The notes under the pieces: model-generated
Told to the model about the DNA's origin: nothing
Databases searched by the model: none
Seen by the model: only the letters and a program-made list of their open reading frames with translations
DNA from: Nonomuraea gerenzanensis
Lineage (GTDB): Bacteria; Actinomycetota; Actinomycetes; Streptosporangiales; Streptosporangiaceae
NCBI RefSeq assembly: GCF_020215645.1
Contig: NZ_CP084058.1
Coordinates: forward strand, 8,866,001-8,930,000
Length of the DNA stretch: 64,000 bases
Direction: 5' to 3'
Shown: positions 18,562 through 26,648 of the stretch, piece by piece
Numbering within the stretch: the stretch's first letter is position 1
Layout of the letters: each line of letters opens with the position of its first letter
Translations under genes and position numbers: made by a program

Positions 18562-21432
18562 GTGAAGCGGCTCTGCAGCGCCCTGGGCACGATCCTGCTC
18601 CTCTCCGCCGCCCTCATCGCCGGGAACGTTCCACCGGCGGCGGCGTTACCCGCGCAGTTCCAGAAACAGACGGTCTTCAGCGGCCTGAACCACCCGTCCA
18701 ACATCGAGTTCTCCCCCGACGGGCGAGTCTTCGTGGCCGAGAAGAGCGGCCTGATCAAAGTCTTCGACTCGCTCTCCGACACCACCCCGACCACGTACGC
18801 CGACCTGCGCACCCAGGTGCACAACTTCTGGGACCGCGGCCTGCTCGGCCTCGCGCTGCACCCGGACTTCCCCGCCGACCCGCGCATGTACGTCCTGTAC
18901 GCCTACGACGCCGTCCCCGGCGGCACCGCGCCCCGCTGGGGCACCCCGGGCGGCACCGACGACCCCTGCCCGACCCCGCCCGGCGCCACCGCCGACGGCT
19001 GCCTGGTCACCGGCCGCCTGTCGGTGATCTCCCCGGCCGGGGCGGAGACGCCGCTGATCACCGACTGGTGCCAGCAGCACCCCAGCCACTCGGTGGGGGA
19101 CCTGCAGTTCGGCGCCGACGGCGCGCTGTACGCCTCCGGCGGCGACGGGGCCAGCTTCAACTTCGCCGACTACGGCCAGGACAACCTGCCCGCCTCCGAC
19201 ATCACCCCGGACAACCCGTGCGGCGACCCGCCGTCGCCCGTCGGCACCGCGCTCACCCCGCCCACCGCCGAGGGTGGCGCGCTGCGCTCGCAGGACGTGC
19301 GCAGCAGCGCCGACCCCGCCGGGCTGGCCGGCACCGTGATCCGGATCGATCCCGACACGGGGGCCGCCGCGGCCGGGAACCCGAACGCGGGCAGCGCCGA
19401 CCCGAACGTCGCCAGGATCGTCGCCCACGGCCTGCGCAACCCGTTCCGCATCACCCACCGCCCCGGCACCAGCGAGATCTGGTCCGGCGAGGTCGGCTGG
19501 AGCACGTTCGAGGAGCTCAACCGGATCGCCTCGCCCACGACCGCCGTGCCCAACTTCGGCTGGCCCTGCTACGAGGGCACCGGCCGCCAGGGGGGCTACG
19601 ACAACCTCAACCTGAACCTGTGCGAGAGCCTCTACACGGCCGGCGCCGCCGCGCACGCCGCCCCGTACTTCGCCTGGAACCACAACTCCAGGCCCGCCCC
19701 GAACGACCCCTGCCCCACCGGCGGCTCGTCCTCCAGCGGCGTGGCCTTCTACCAGGGCGGCGACTACCCGGCCGCCTACGACGGCGCGCTGTTCTTCTCC
19801 GACTACAGCCGCTCGTGCGTGTGGGTGATGACCGCGGGCGCGAACGGCCTGCCCGACCCCGCCACCGTGGCCAACTTCGACTCCGGCATCCCCGCGGTCG
19901 AGCTGGAGATCGGCCCCGGCGGCGACCTGTTCGCGGTCGACTACACCAACGGCACCGTCGTCCGCTACATCTACGCCAACACGCCGCCCACCGCCGTCAT
20001 CGACGCCTCCCCCACCTCGGGCGACGCGCCGCTCACGGTGAACTTCTCCGCCGCCCGCTCCGGCGACGCCGACGGCGACCCCCTCACCTACGCCTGGGAC
20101 CTGGACGGCGACGGCGAGCTCGACGACTCCACCTCGGCCACCCCGTCCTTCACCTACACCCAGCCGGGCTCCCCGGTGGTGCGGCTGCGGGTGAGCGACA
20201 ACCGCGGCGGCCAGGGCGACGCCACCGTGACCGTCAACGTGGCGAACACCGCCCCCTCGGCCACCATCACCGCGCCGACGGCGTCCACCACCTGGGCGGT
20301 CGGCCAGTCGATCGCGTTCTCGGGCAGCGGGAGCGACGCCCAGGACGGCACGATCCCCGGCTCGCGCATGCGCTGGGCCCTGATCATGCATCACTGCCCC
20401 AGCACCTGCCACGAGCACGAGATCACCACGTTCACCGGCGCGAGCGGCTCGTTCCAGGCGCCCGACCACGAGTACCCCTCGCACCTGGAGCTGCGCCTGA
20501 CCGTCACCGACGCCCACGGGCTGACCGACACCGAGAGCGTGCTGCTGCAGCCCAGGACCGTGAACCTGACGTTCGCCTCCTCGCCGTCCGGGTTGCGGCT
20601 GGGCTTCAACAGTGAGCAGGTGGCCACGCCGTTCACCCGTACGGTGATCGTCGGCTCCGGCAACTCGATCTCGGCGCCGTCGCCGCAGAGCCTCGGCGGC
20701 CAGAGCTACGCGTTCGCGTCCTGGTCCGACGGCGGGGCCGCCTCGCACCAGGTGGTGGCGCCCGCGACGGCGACCACGTACACGGCCGCGTACACGCTGG
20801 TGCCGCCGGCGGGCGGGCTGGTGGCCGCGTACGGGATGGACGAGGCCTCGGGCAGCACGGTCACCGACGCCTCGGACAACGGCAACACCGGCACCGCCTC
20901 CGGGACGAGCCGGACGGCGAGCGGCAGGTACGGCCGGGCCCTGTCCTTCAACGGGGTGCTGAGCTGGGTGAACGTGCCCGACTCCGCGGGGCTGCGGCTC
21001 ACCTCCGGCATGACGATCGAGGCGTGGGTCCGCCCGTCCAGCGTCAGCGGCTGGCGCACCGTGGTCATGAAGCGGCATTCGGGCGGCCTGGCGTACGCGC
21101 TGTCGGCCGGCGCGCCGGACCAGCGGCCCCACGCCCGTATCCACACCACCGCCGCCGCCGACCTGCCGGGCACCGCCGCCCTGCCGGTCAACACGTGGTC
21201 GCACCTCGCGGCCACGTACGACGGCACGACGCTGCGGCTGTACGTCAACGGCGCGCAGGTCGCCCAGCAGGCGGTGTCGGGGGCGATCAGAACGGACGGC
21301 AGCTCGCTCAGGATCGGTGGCAACGGCCTGCTCAACCAGGTGTTCAGCGGGCAGATCGACGAAGTGCGCATCTACAACAGGGCCCTTACGGCCGCGCAGC
21401 TCCAGACCGACATGAACACGCCGGTGAGCTGA
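18562..21432 (+). CDS. Secreted PQQ-type sugar dehydrogenase with PKD and LamG domains
   Basis: A 956-residue secreted multidomain protein. GTG 18562 (GGGGG about 4 bases upstream) opens a signal peptide (about 1-28). Residues about 35-460 form a glucose/sorbosone dehydrogenase beta-propeller (LNHPSNIEFSPDGRVFVAEK, RGLLGLALHPDF, GDGASFNFADYGQDN, HGLRNPFRITHRPG, GEVGWSTFEELN). A PKD domain follows (PTAVIDASPTSGDAPLTVNF ... AWDLDGDG), then an Ig-like segment, and a C-terminal LamG/concanavalin-like domain (about 755-955). The propeller would oxidise sugars with PQQ, and the other domains probably bind carbohydrate or anchor the enzyme. A strong terminator follows. Confidence 0.85.
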   Translation: MKRLCSALGTILLLSAALIAGNVPPAAALPAQFQKQTVFSGLNHPSNIEFSPDGRVFVAEKSGLIKVFDSLSDTTPTTYADLRTQVHNFWDRGLLGLALHPDFPADPRMYVLYAYDAVPGGTAPRWGTPGGTDDPCPTPPGATADGCLVTGRLSVISPAGAETPLITDWCQQHPSHSVGDLQFGADGALYASGGDGASFNFADYGQDNLPASDITPDNPCGDPPSPVGTALTPPTAEGGALRSQDVRSSADPAGLAGTVIRIDPDTGAAAAGNPNAGSADPNVARIVAHGLRNPFRITHRPGTSEIWSGEVGWSTFEELNRIASPTTAVPNFGWPCYEGTGRQGGYDNLNLNLCESLYTAGAAAHAAPYFAWNHNSRPAPNDPCPTGGSSSSGVAFYQGGDYPAAYDGALFFSDYSRSCVWVMTAGANGLPDPATVANFDSGIPAVELEIGPGGDLFAVDYTNGTVVRYIYANTPPTAVIDASPTSGDAPLTVNFSAARSGDADGDPLTYAWDLDGDGELDDSTSATPSFTYTQPGSPVVRLRVSDNRGGQGDATVTVNVANTAPSATITAPTASTTWAVGQSIAFSGSGSDAQDGTIPGSRMRWALIMHHCPSTCHEHEITTFTGASGSFQAPDHEYPSHLELRLTVTDAHGLTDTESVLLQPRTVNLTFASSPSGLRLGFNSEQVATPFTRTVIVGSGNSISAPSPQSLGGQSYAFASWSDGGAASHQVVAPATATTYTAAYTLVPPAGGLVAAYGMDEASGSTVTDASDNGNTGTASGTSRTASGRYGRALSFNGVLSWVNVPDSAGLRLTSGMTIEAWVRPSSVSGWRTVVMKRHSGGLAYALSAGAPDQRPHARIHTTAAADLPGTAALPVNTWSHLAATYDGTTLRLYVNGAQVAQQAVSGAIRTDGSSLRIGGNGLLNQVFSGQIDEVRIYNRALTAAQLQTDMNTPVS

Positions 21433-21437
21433 CCAGC

Positions 21438-21469
21438 GAGGCCCGGCGCGGTGCGGCGCGCCGGGCCTC
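21438..21469. terminator. Hairpin terminator between convergent genes
   Basis: GAGGCCCGGCGCG and CGCGCCGGGCCTC form a perfect 13-bp stem with a 6-base loop, six bases after the sugar dehydrogenase stop. It can serve both strands, since the TauE-like gene converges from the right. Confidence 0.8.
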
Positions 21470-21485
21470 ACCCGGCGTGATCGCG

Positions 21486-21567
21486 TTCGGCACGGCCAGC
21501 ACCGGCCTCACGCGGCAGTGATCAGGTTCGGCACGGCCAGCACCGGCCTCACGCGGCAGTGATCAGG
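21486..21567. repeat. Perfect 41-bp tandem duplication over the 3' end of the TauE-like gene
   Basis: Two identical adjacent copies (21486-21526 and 21527-21567), each beginning TTCGGCACGGCCAGCACCGG. The inner copy contains the last codons and stop of the TauE-like gene, so the C-terminal codons NLITAA and stop are duplicated downstream. Confidence 0.9.
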
Positions 21568-22280
21568 TTCTGCGCGATCAGACCCACGGCGGACAGCGCC
21601 GCCACCGTGAGCACCGCCACCCGCACCTTGCCCCCGTCGAGGTAGCGCCGCAGCGGCCCCGACACCAGGAACCCGAGCACCATGGGCACGATCAGCACAC
21701 CCCCGACCAGCAACGCCTGCCCGGGCAGCTCCCCCACGAGCTGGAGGATCACCAGCGACTGGCCCGCGCTCAGAAAGAAGAACATCGCCAGCGTGGCCCT
21801 GATCTGGGGCCCCTTGGCGTTCTGGTAGACGAGCGCGATGGGCGGCCCGCCGATGCCGGTGGCGGTGCCGGTGATACCCGACACGAACCCGGCCGACGTG
21901 ATCGTGTACCCGTTGCGCGGCACGCTCAGCGCCCGCGCCGTCAGCGCCACGGCGATCAGCACCATGACGGCGACGAAGATGCCTCGAGTGTAGACAGAAA
22001 CGTAGACAACGATGACTGCGGCTATGGCACTCCCCGGCAGCCTCCCAAGCAACGCGAACCCCAGCCCGCGCCAGTCCACCCGCCGCCACTCGACGGCCAG
22101 CGTGAACAGCGGGAGCGTCAGATTGACCACCTGGATCATGCCGGGCATCAGGTCGGGGGCCAGCATGGTGAGCACGGGCGCCGCGACCAGGCCCAGCCCG
22201 AAACCGACGCCGCCTTGGACGATGGCGCCGAGGAAAACCGCCAAGCCACCCACAATCAGGACCAATGCCGCATTTGTCAT
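21549..22280 (-). CDS. TauE/SafE-family (sulfite exporter-like) membrane protein
   Basis: A 243-residue polytopic membrane protein with about eight hydrophobic segments. The two-fold family repeat is visible: an N-terminal GGLAVFLGAIVQGGVGFGLGL and a central SAGFVSGITGTATGIGGPPIAL. Members export sulfite, sulfoacetate or other organic anions across the membrane; the substrate here cannot be told. The start is ATG 22280, divergent from the toxin-antitoxin pair. The extreme 3' end lies in a tandem duplication. Confidence 0.85.
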   Translation of the reverse strand: MTNAALVLIVGGLAVFLGAIVQGGVGFGLGLVAAPVLTMLAPDLMPGMIQVVNLTLPLFTLAVEWRRVDWRGLGFALLGRLPGSAIAAVIVVYVSVYTRGIFVAVMVLIAVALTARALSVPRNGYTITSAGFVSGITGTATGIGGPPIALVYQNAKGPQIRATLAMFFFLSAGQSLVILQLVGELPGQALLVGGVLIVPMVLGFLVSGPLRRYLDGGKVRVAVLTVAALSAVGLIAQNLITAA

Positions 22281-22387
22281 GGAGACGAGTCAATCATCTT
22301 TACTCTCTGTTGCCATAAGTGACACGAGAGTGATCGGGGCGCTGTATTGTTTCCCGCAGACGCGTACGTAACCTCAGGAGTATGGCC

Positions 22388-22717
22388 ATGAAGCCGAAGG
22401 CGACCACGATACGCGTCAGTGTCACGACCCGAGACCGAATCGCAGCGCTGGCCAAGAAAGCAGGTGAACCCATGACCGCGATCATCGACCAGGCCATCCG
22501 TGAGATGGAGCGAAAGCAGCGCTGGCAGCACGTCGCGGAGCAGATGGAGCAGACACGGAGGGAGGATCCGCAAGCCTGGGCGGACTATCTCGCCGAATCC
22601 GAGCTGGTCCAGGGCGGTCCACCGCGCTCCACCCGCATCGCACCGGAGTGGGAGGGGCTCATCACGTTTCCCGAGGAGAGAGATGAGGGTGATCCAGGGC
22701 GAGATCTGGCTCGCTGA
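22388..22717 (+). CDS. Ribbon-helix-helix antitoxin of a MazEF-type pair
   Basis: A 109-residue protein whose N-terminus (KPKATTIRVSVTTRDRIAALAKKAGEP) reads as a ribbon-helix-helix DNA-binding domain, followed by an acidic, Glu/Trp-rich tail that would wrap the toxin. ATG 22388 is preferred over ATG 22382 because AGGAG at 22376-22380 sits 7 bases upstream of the former and only one base from the latter. Its 3' end overlaps the toxin gene by 35 bases. The pair would be autoregulated from the short gap to the divergent TauE-like gene. Confidence 0.8.
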   Translation: MKPKATTIRVSVTTRDRIAALAKKAGEPMTAIIDQAIREMERKQRWQHVAEQMEQTRREDPQAWADYLAESELVQGGPPRSTRIAPEWEGLITFPEERDEGDPGRDLAR

Positions 22718-23012
22718 CCTGGGCGAACCATCCGGCCGAGAGCAGGGTTATCGCCGCCCCGTGTTGGTCGTCAGCAACGACGGCTTCAACTCCGCCACCG
22801 CAGTCAAGATCATCGTTCCGCTGACCACGACCGATCGGGGATGGGACAATCACGTTCCCGTCCCGACCGAGGGCACGGGTCTGGAGAAGCCGAGCTGGGC
22901 GATGGTGGAGCATGTACGCAGCGTGTCTCCACAACGCTTCAGGAGAAGGGTCGGGATCGCTCCTGACGAGATCGTCCGTGAGGTCACGGACTGGATCACC
23001 GACACGATTTAG
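22683..23012 (+). CDS. mazF: MazF/PemK-family endoribonuclease toxin
   Basis: A 109-residue PemK/MazF-fold toxin that would cleave mRNA or other RNA at short sequences. Family marks are GEIWLADLGEP, RRPVLVVSND (the RP-x-L-V-V-S strand with the catalytic Arg) and VPLTTTDRGWDNHVPV (T after the second strand). ATG 22683 has GAGAGAG just upstream and lies inside the antitoxin gene, typical for coupled pairs. Complete length suggests function. Confidence 0.9.
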   Translation: MRVIQGEIWLADLGEPSGREQGYRRPVLVVSNDGFNSATAVKIIVPLTTTDRGWDNHVPVPTEGTGLEKPSWAMVEHVRSVSPQRFRRRVGIAPDEIVREVTDWITDTI

Positions 23013-23020
23013 AAAATGTC

Positions 23021-23053
23021 GCCGCCCGGCGAAATAGCGGTTCGCCGGGTGGC
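23021..23053 (+). terminator. Terminator after the MazEF pair
   Basis: GCCGCCCGGCGAA and TTCGCCGGGTGGC pair over 13 bp (one G-U) with a 7-base loop, nine bases after the mazF stop. Confidence 0.75.
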
Positions 23054-23097
23054 ACCTCTCATCGTGCCACACTCCGCATTCCCCTAAGCTCACCTCC

Positions 23098-23841
23098 GTG
23101 CGATCATCCCCCCTCCTCCTCTCCACCCTCCTCACCATCACCCTCCTGTCCCCCCAGACCGCACACGCCGCCGCACCCCCGTTCCCGAAGAAGGCCGGCA
23201 AGCTGGCCACGACCGCCTGCCCCGAGCCGCCGCTCAGCTCCGGCGGGATCCCGCGCACCCGCGAGTACCTGGACACGGTCGTGAAGTGCCTGGACACATC
23301 GTGGTCCGCGTACTTCGCCCGTACGGGGACGCGCTTCGAGCCGCCGGCCGTGCGGTACGCCGAGGAGGGCAGCGTGTGCGGGGTGCCGGTCGCGGACGTG
23401 GACGCCTTCTACTGCCATCCCGCCAAGACCCTGGTGTTCCCGCTGACCGGCCGCTGGATCGAGGGCCGCACCGACCTCTACCCGTTCAAGGTCGCCGCCC
23501 ACGAGTACGGTCACCACCTGCAGACCCTCACCGGCATCCGCCGCTCCTACGAGGCCCGCTACCGCGCCGAGCCGAACGCCAGGGCCGAGCTGCGGCGCCG
23601 GTTCGAGCTGCAGGCCGACTGCCTGGCCGGGGTGTTCCTGGGCAGCGTGCGGGGGTCTCTGGCGCGTACGGGTGCGGACTGGTCCGCCCTGTACGAGGCG
23701 GTGCGCGCCAGCGGTGACGACGGTGAGCGGCGCAGTCATGGCAGGGGGGCCGGGCGGGTCGGCTGGTTCAAGCGGGGGCTCGCGGCCACGTCGCCCGCCG
23801 CCTGTGACACCTGGTCGGCGCCCGCTGCCAAGGTGTCGTGA
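23098..23841 (+). CDS. Secreted HExxH metallopeptidase-like protein, paralog 4
   Basis: A 247-residue paralog of the tandem trio at 10.7-13.2 kb. GTG 23098 opens a signal peptide (about 1-24, ending AHAA). The zinc motif HEYGHH is at 135-140 (AAHEYGHHLQTLTGI) and the second helix is ELQADCLAGVF. The six family Cys are present (ACPEP, VKCLDTSW, VCGVP, FYCHP, ADCLAG, ACDTW). It sits beside the degenerate island at 24-26.5 kb, so it may have moved with flanking rearrangement, though the gene itself is intact. Confidence 0.82.
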   Translation: MRSSPLLLSTLLTITLLSPQTAHAAAPPFPKKAGKLATTACPEPPLSSGGIPRTREYLDTVVKCLDTSWSAYFARTGTRFEPPAVRYAEEGSVCGVPVADVDAFYCHPAKTLVFPLTGRWIEGRTDLYPFKVAAHEYGHHLQTLTGIRRSYEARYRAEPNARAELRRRFELQADCLAGVFLGSVRGSLARTGADWSALYEAVRASGDDGERRSHGRGAGRVGWFKRGLAATSPAACDTWSAPAAKVS

Positions 23842-24039
23842 GCCGTCCTTGCTGGATGTAGGGGCGCAGCGAGCGGTGTGCGTCGTCGCCCCACTGGGCC
23901 GGGGGCAGGTGGCGGGGTCGCAGTCCTGGCTGCGGCCGTTGCCGCGCTGGTCAACGTAGTCGGCACGGCTTCTTGATCGGTCTCGCCGCGGCCGGTGAGG
24001 GCACCATGAAGGCCCCCCGAGGGCCGGGCGAATTCCAGG
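23842..24039 (-). pseudogene. Possible alpha/beta-hydrolase fragment in a non-coding stretch
   Basis: No intact gene lies between 23842 and 24214. On the minus strand from 23958 the frame reads YVDQRGNGRSQDCDP, the strand-turn typical of proline-iminopeptidase-like alpha/beta hydrolases. A neighbouring frame then reads QWGDDAHRSLRP, which could be its frameshifted continuation. Both flanks lack the rest of such a gene. This is short and should be treated as a likely remnant only. Confidence 0.35.
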
Positions 24040-24053
24040 GGTCGTCGCAACAC
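24040..24053. repeat. Left terminal inverted repeat, IS30 type
   Basis: GGTCGTCGCAACAC, perfect inverted match to 26550-26563. Confidence 0.7.
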
Positions 24054-24137
24054 AGTGATCAATTGTTGATGTCGAGAAGCATAGCGAGACGCTCGGTAGG
24101 GCTGCCCCTGGCCGAGCGTCTTCCGCTACTGGCGTGG
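24054..24137 (-). pseudogene. 3' fragment of an IS30-family transposase
   Basis: Read on the minus strand, the fragment ends ERLAMLLDINN-stop. It is homologous to the 3' end of the transposase pseudogene at 25435 (ERLAMLLAVDSS-stop) and shares the preceding RPRKTL region in degraded form. Only about 28 codons remain. It differs enough from the right-hand copy to be a separate element rather than a recent duplicate. Confidence 0.65.
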
Positions 24138-24214
24138 GCCGCCCTCATCTTGGGTCTAGATGTCGTGATCGAACGTGTGACCAGCCCGAGAGAGCGCGTC
24201 TGTCCAGGGCATAG

Positions 24215-25195
24215 CTATTCGAACGGTTGAGGAGCGCAGGTGGACGCTGAGCTCCTCCCTTCGGCGATCATGGTCTTGATCTGGGCACGCAGCGCCGGCC
24301 ACATGTCGCCGAGGATGGTGGGCGCGTTGACGAGCGCATCCAGGCGATCAGGCCACGTGCGTCCCGGCATGGCCTCGTCCAGAGCCCGGGCCGCCCAGAA
24401 GCGGCGCGAAACAGGATGGTCCTCCGCAAGAACCGCTCCGTGCTCGTCACGCCTATCGTCCATGAGCCGGGCCAGGAGCGGCGTCAGGTCGGCCCCTGCT
24501 CGCCTTGCATCACCGCCGCCGGTAACGAGGCGGTCGAGCGCCTCCCGGACCATCGGTTCGCCCGCCAGGCCGGTTGCCGCGACGTAGGCGTTGACGACGC
24601 GATGGATCACCGCGGTCTGTACGGGCTGGGGTGCCAGGCGCAGCCGAACGTCCAGATCGGGATCGACGCCACCCAATGCGCTGGGAGCACGCGGGTCATC
24701 CGGGATGGTCTCCTCCAAGAGCAGTCGTGGCGCGCTCGCGTCAGGCAGGTCGAGTCTCACTCCGGTGACGGCTTCGACGACGGCCATCGCGGCCGCCTGC
24801 CATTCGCCAGGTTCGGCTGCCGCCTCCAGAACCGTGAGCTCTGTATCGAGTACGTGCGGAGTCTTACCCCATCGCTCACCGGGAAACTTCGGGTCCAATG
24901 CGGTGACAATCGTGCCGTAAGCGGCGTATGTCAGCCTGGCCGTCCAGTTGACGTTCCAGAAAAGGCTCAGCGCGCGGGCTCCGTCACTCAGCCGCCGCAA
25001 CACCTCCGGACGGTTGCCCTGGTAGCCGTTGTCCTCGTAGAGGATGAACGACGCGCCGTCGTGGCTGATGTAGAAGGCCCCTTCGTAGTCGGCTTCGTCC
25101 ACATCGTCGTCGGGCTCTGACTCCAGGTCCTCGGCCCGTCCGCCGAGTCGCTCGGCGATGGCCTCGACGGTTAAGGGGGAGGCGATCGGCTGCAC
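24215..25195 (-). CDS. DUF6461-like protein, probably truncated at its 5' end
   Basis: A frame of 326 codons from GTG 25195. The reading frame stays open for 24 more codons upstream, to a stop at 25268-25270, but has no ATG or GTG there. Those codons (FLQRNPYLAQATCWTVV) align with the N-terminus of the relative at 17827 (FPDLAEAYCFTYV). The real N-terminus therefore seems to have been lost at a junction near 25270, inside the IS30-bounded island. Shared blocks include FILYEDNG and RLSDGARALSLFWNVN; the C-terminal 190 residues are alpha-helical and unassigned. Whether a product is made from the internal GTG is doubtful. Confidence 0.5.
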   Translation of the reverse strand: MQPIASPLTVEAIAERLGGRAEDLESEPDDDVDEADYEGAFYISHDGASFILYEDNGYQGNRPEVLRRLSDGARALSLFWNVNWTARLTYAAYGTIVTALDPKFPGERWGKTPHVLDTELTVLEAAAEPGEWQAAAMAVVEAVTGVRLDLPDASAPRLLLEETIPDDPRAPSALGGVDPDLDVRLRLAPQPVQTAVIHRVVNAYVAATGLAGEPMVREALDRLVTGGGDARRAGADLTPLLARLMDDRRDEHGAVLAEDHPVSRRFWAARALDEAMPGRTWPDRLDALVNAPTILGDMWPALRAQIKTMIAEGRSSASTCAPQPFE

Positions 25196-25267
25196 GACAG
25201 TCCAGCAGGTGGCCTGTGCGAGATAGGGGTTGCGCTGCAGGAAATCGGCATCCGGCGCTGCGTCTCG

Positions 25268-25434
25268 TCAATCACTGGGGCAGTATGTCCACCCTCACCG
25301 ACAATTGGGGCAGACAGCATAAAGGTGTTGCCGATGTTCAGGCCGGGGGCGAGGTCGAGCGGCACCCGCCGAGGGCGATGCACACTGCCAAAAATAGCGG
25401 TGTCACTTCATACTCCGGAGGATTCCCGGGGATT
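25268..25434. other. Short non-coding junction inside the island
   Basis: No gene is seen. Two similar words, CACTGGGGCAG and AATTGGGGCAGACAG, lie 27 bases apart at about 25274-25315, in the style of insertion-sequence end repeats. The IS30 left terminal repeat expected beside the transposase stop is absent, so this is where an end was lost. Confidence 0.35.
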
Positions 25435-26530
25435 TCATGAGCTGTCGACGGCCAGCAGCATGGCGAGACGCTCGGCTGAAGTTTGCCAGTCGAGCGTCTT
25501 TCGTGGTCTGGCGTTAAGTTCGGCGGCGACGGCATCGAGCTGGTCGCGGGTGTGGACTGACAGGTCGGTGCTCTTGGGGAAGTACTGGCGCAGCAGGCCG
25601 TTCGTGTTTCGTTGGAGCCGCGCGGCCAAGGGCCGGCCGGGTCGCAGAAGTAGACGGGCATGTCGGCGGCGACGGAGAACTCGTGGTGGCGACCCATCTC
25701 ACTGCCCTGGTCCCAGGTCAGAGAGCGCTTGAGATACGCGGGTAGCGTCGCGACAGTGTCCAGCAAGGCGTCGCGCATACGCTCGGCGCTGCGGTCGATC
25801 GGCAAGCGGACGAGCATCACGTAGCGGGTAGTGCGCTCGACCAGCGTGCCGATGGCCGAGCTGCCGTTCTTGCCGATGATGCAGTGCCCTTCCCAGTGGC
25901 CGGGGACGGCCCGGTCGTCAGCTTCGGCGGGCCGCTCGCTGATCATGACCATGGGTGTGCTGTAGATGGCCTCGTGACACACGTGCATCTCCGCCCGCTC
26001 GGGGAAGGTCCGGCGCAGGCTCCGGACGATCTGCTCTGGGCTCCAGCGCTTGTGTAGGTGCTTTTGAATGCAGGCCCGCAACTCGGGGTTCTGGTCAATC
26101 TTGCTGGGCTTGGGGCGGGGCCGGCGCGCGTCGGCTCGGGCCTGAGCGGCGTGCGGCCGGTACTGGCCGCCTGTGGGGTGCCGGTTGCGGCGGATCTCCC
26201 GGCTGATGGTGACGGCGCACGGCCCAGCTCGCGGATCGCCGCTTTCTCTCGCACCCGGTCGGCGATGTAGATCCGCTCGTCTTCCCGCAGATAGCGAGAC
26301 TCGCCCGGTCGGGGCACCGTCCGTGGTTCGGGCGGTGCCCCCTTGTTCCATTTGGTGCGTTTCCAGCCGTTCCGCCACCGCTTCCCGGTCCGGACGTTGA
26401 TCCCAACGATCCGGCGCGCTTCCCGGCTGCTGAAACCTCGATCCATAAGCCGGAAGTATTCCTCCCGCTCACGGGTCACCTTCTTCGGGCCCTGCGGAGA
26501 TCGGATCTTGCGAATCTCGAACTCTTCCAT
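25435..26530 (-). pseudogene. IS30-family transposase, frameshifted and deleted
   Basis: Three reading frames together cover an IS30 transposase. The N-terminal part starts MEEFEIRKIRSPQG. A middle frame has TISREIRRNRHP, HKRWSPEQIV, VPGHWEG, TLVERTTRYVMLV and LTWDQGSEM. The C-terminal frame has NTNGLLRQYFPKSTDLS to the stop. Frame changes fall near 26220 and 25625. About 40 residues usually found before MVMISERP are missing. The first catalytic Asp of the DDE triad, normally GHWEGDLIIGK, is His (GHWEGHCIIGK). The gene cannot encode an active transposase. Confidence 0.85.
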
Positions 26531-26549
26531 CGCACTCCCCAACCTGGGG

Positions 26550-26563
26550 TGTTGCGACGACCT
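26550..26563. repeat. Right terminal inverted repeat, IS30 type
   Basis: GTGTTGCGACGACC, exact inverted match to 24040-24053, lying just upstream of the transposase pseudogene start. Confidence 0.7.
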
Positions 26564-26648
26564 CTAGAAGGAAAGCCGGTAGGGAGGGCCTCATGCATGC
26601 CGGACGCCATCAGGCAGCACCGCACACCGGGTCACCGCCGGACGCCCC

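Larger units (their letters stand above)
24040..26563. mobile_element. Degenerate island bounded by IS30-type inverted repeats
   Basis: The 14-base sequence GGTCGTCGCAACAC at 24040-24053 recurs exactly inverted (GTGTTGCGACGACC) at 26550-26563. Both ends carry IS30-family transposase sequence next to them: the last 30 codons or so on the left, a nearly whole but broken gene on the right. At 2.5 kb it is about twice the length of a single IS30 element, and it contains an unrelated, 5'-truncated gene. It therefore looks like two IS30-type copies around cargo, now decayed. No clear target duplication is visible outside the ends. Confidence 0.65.
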
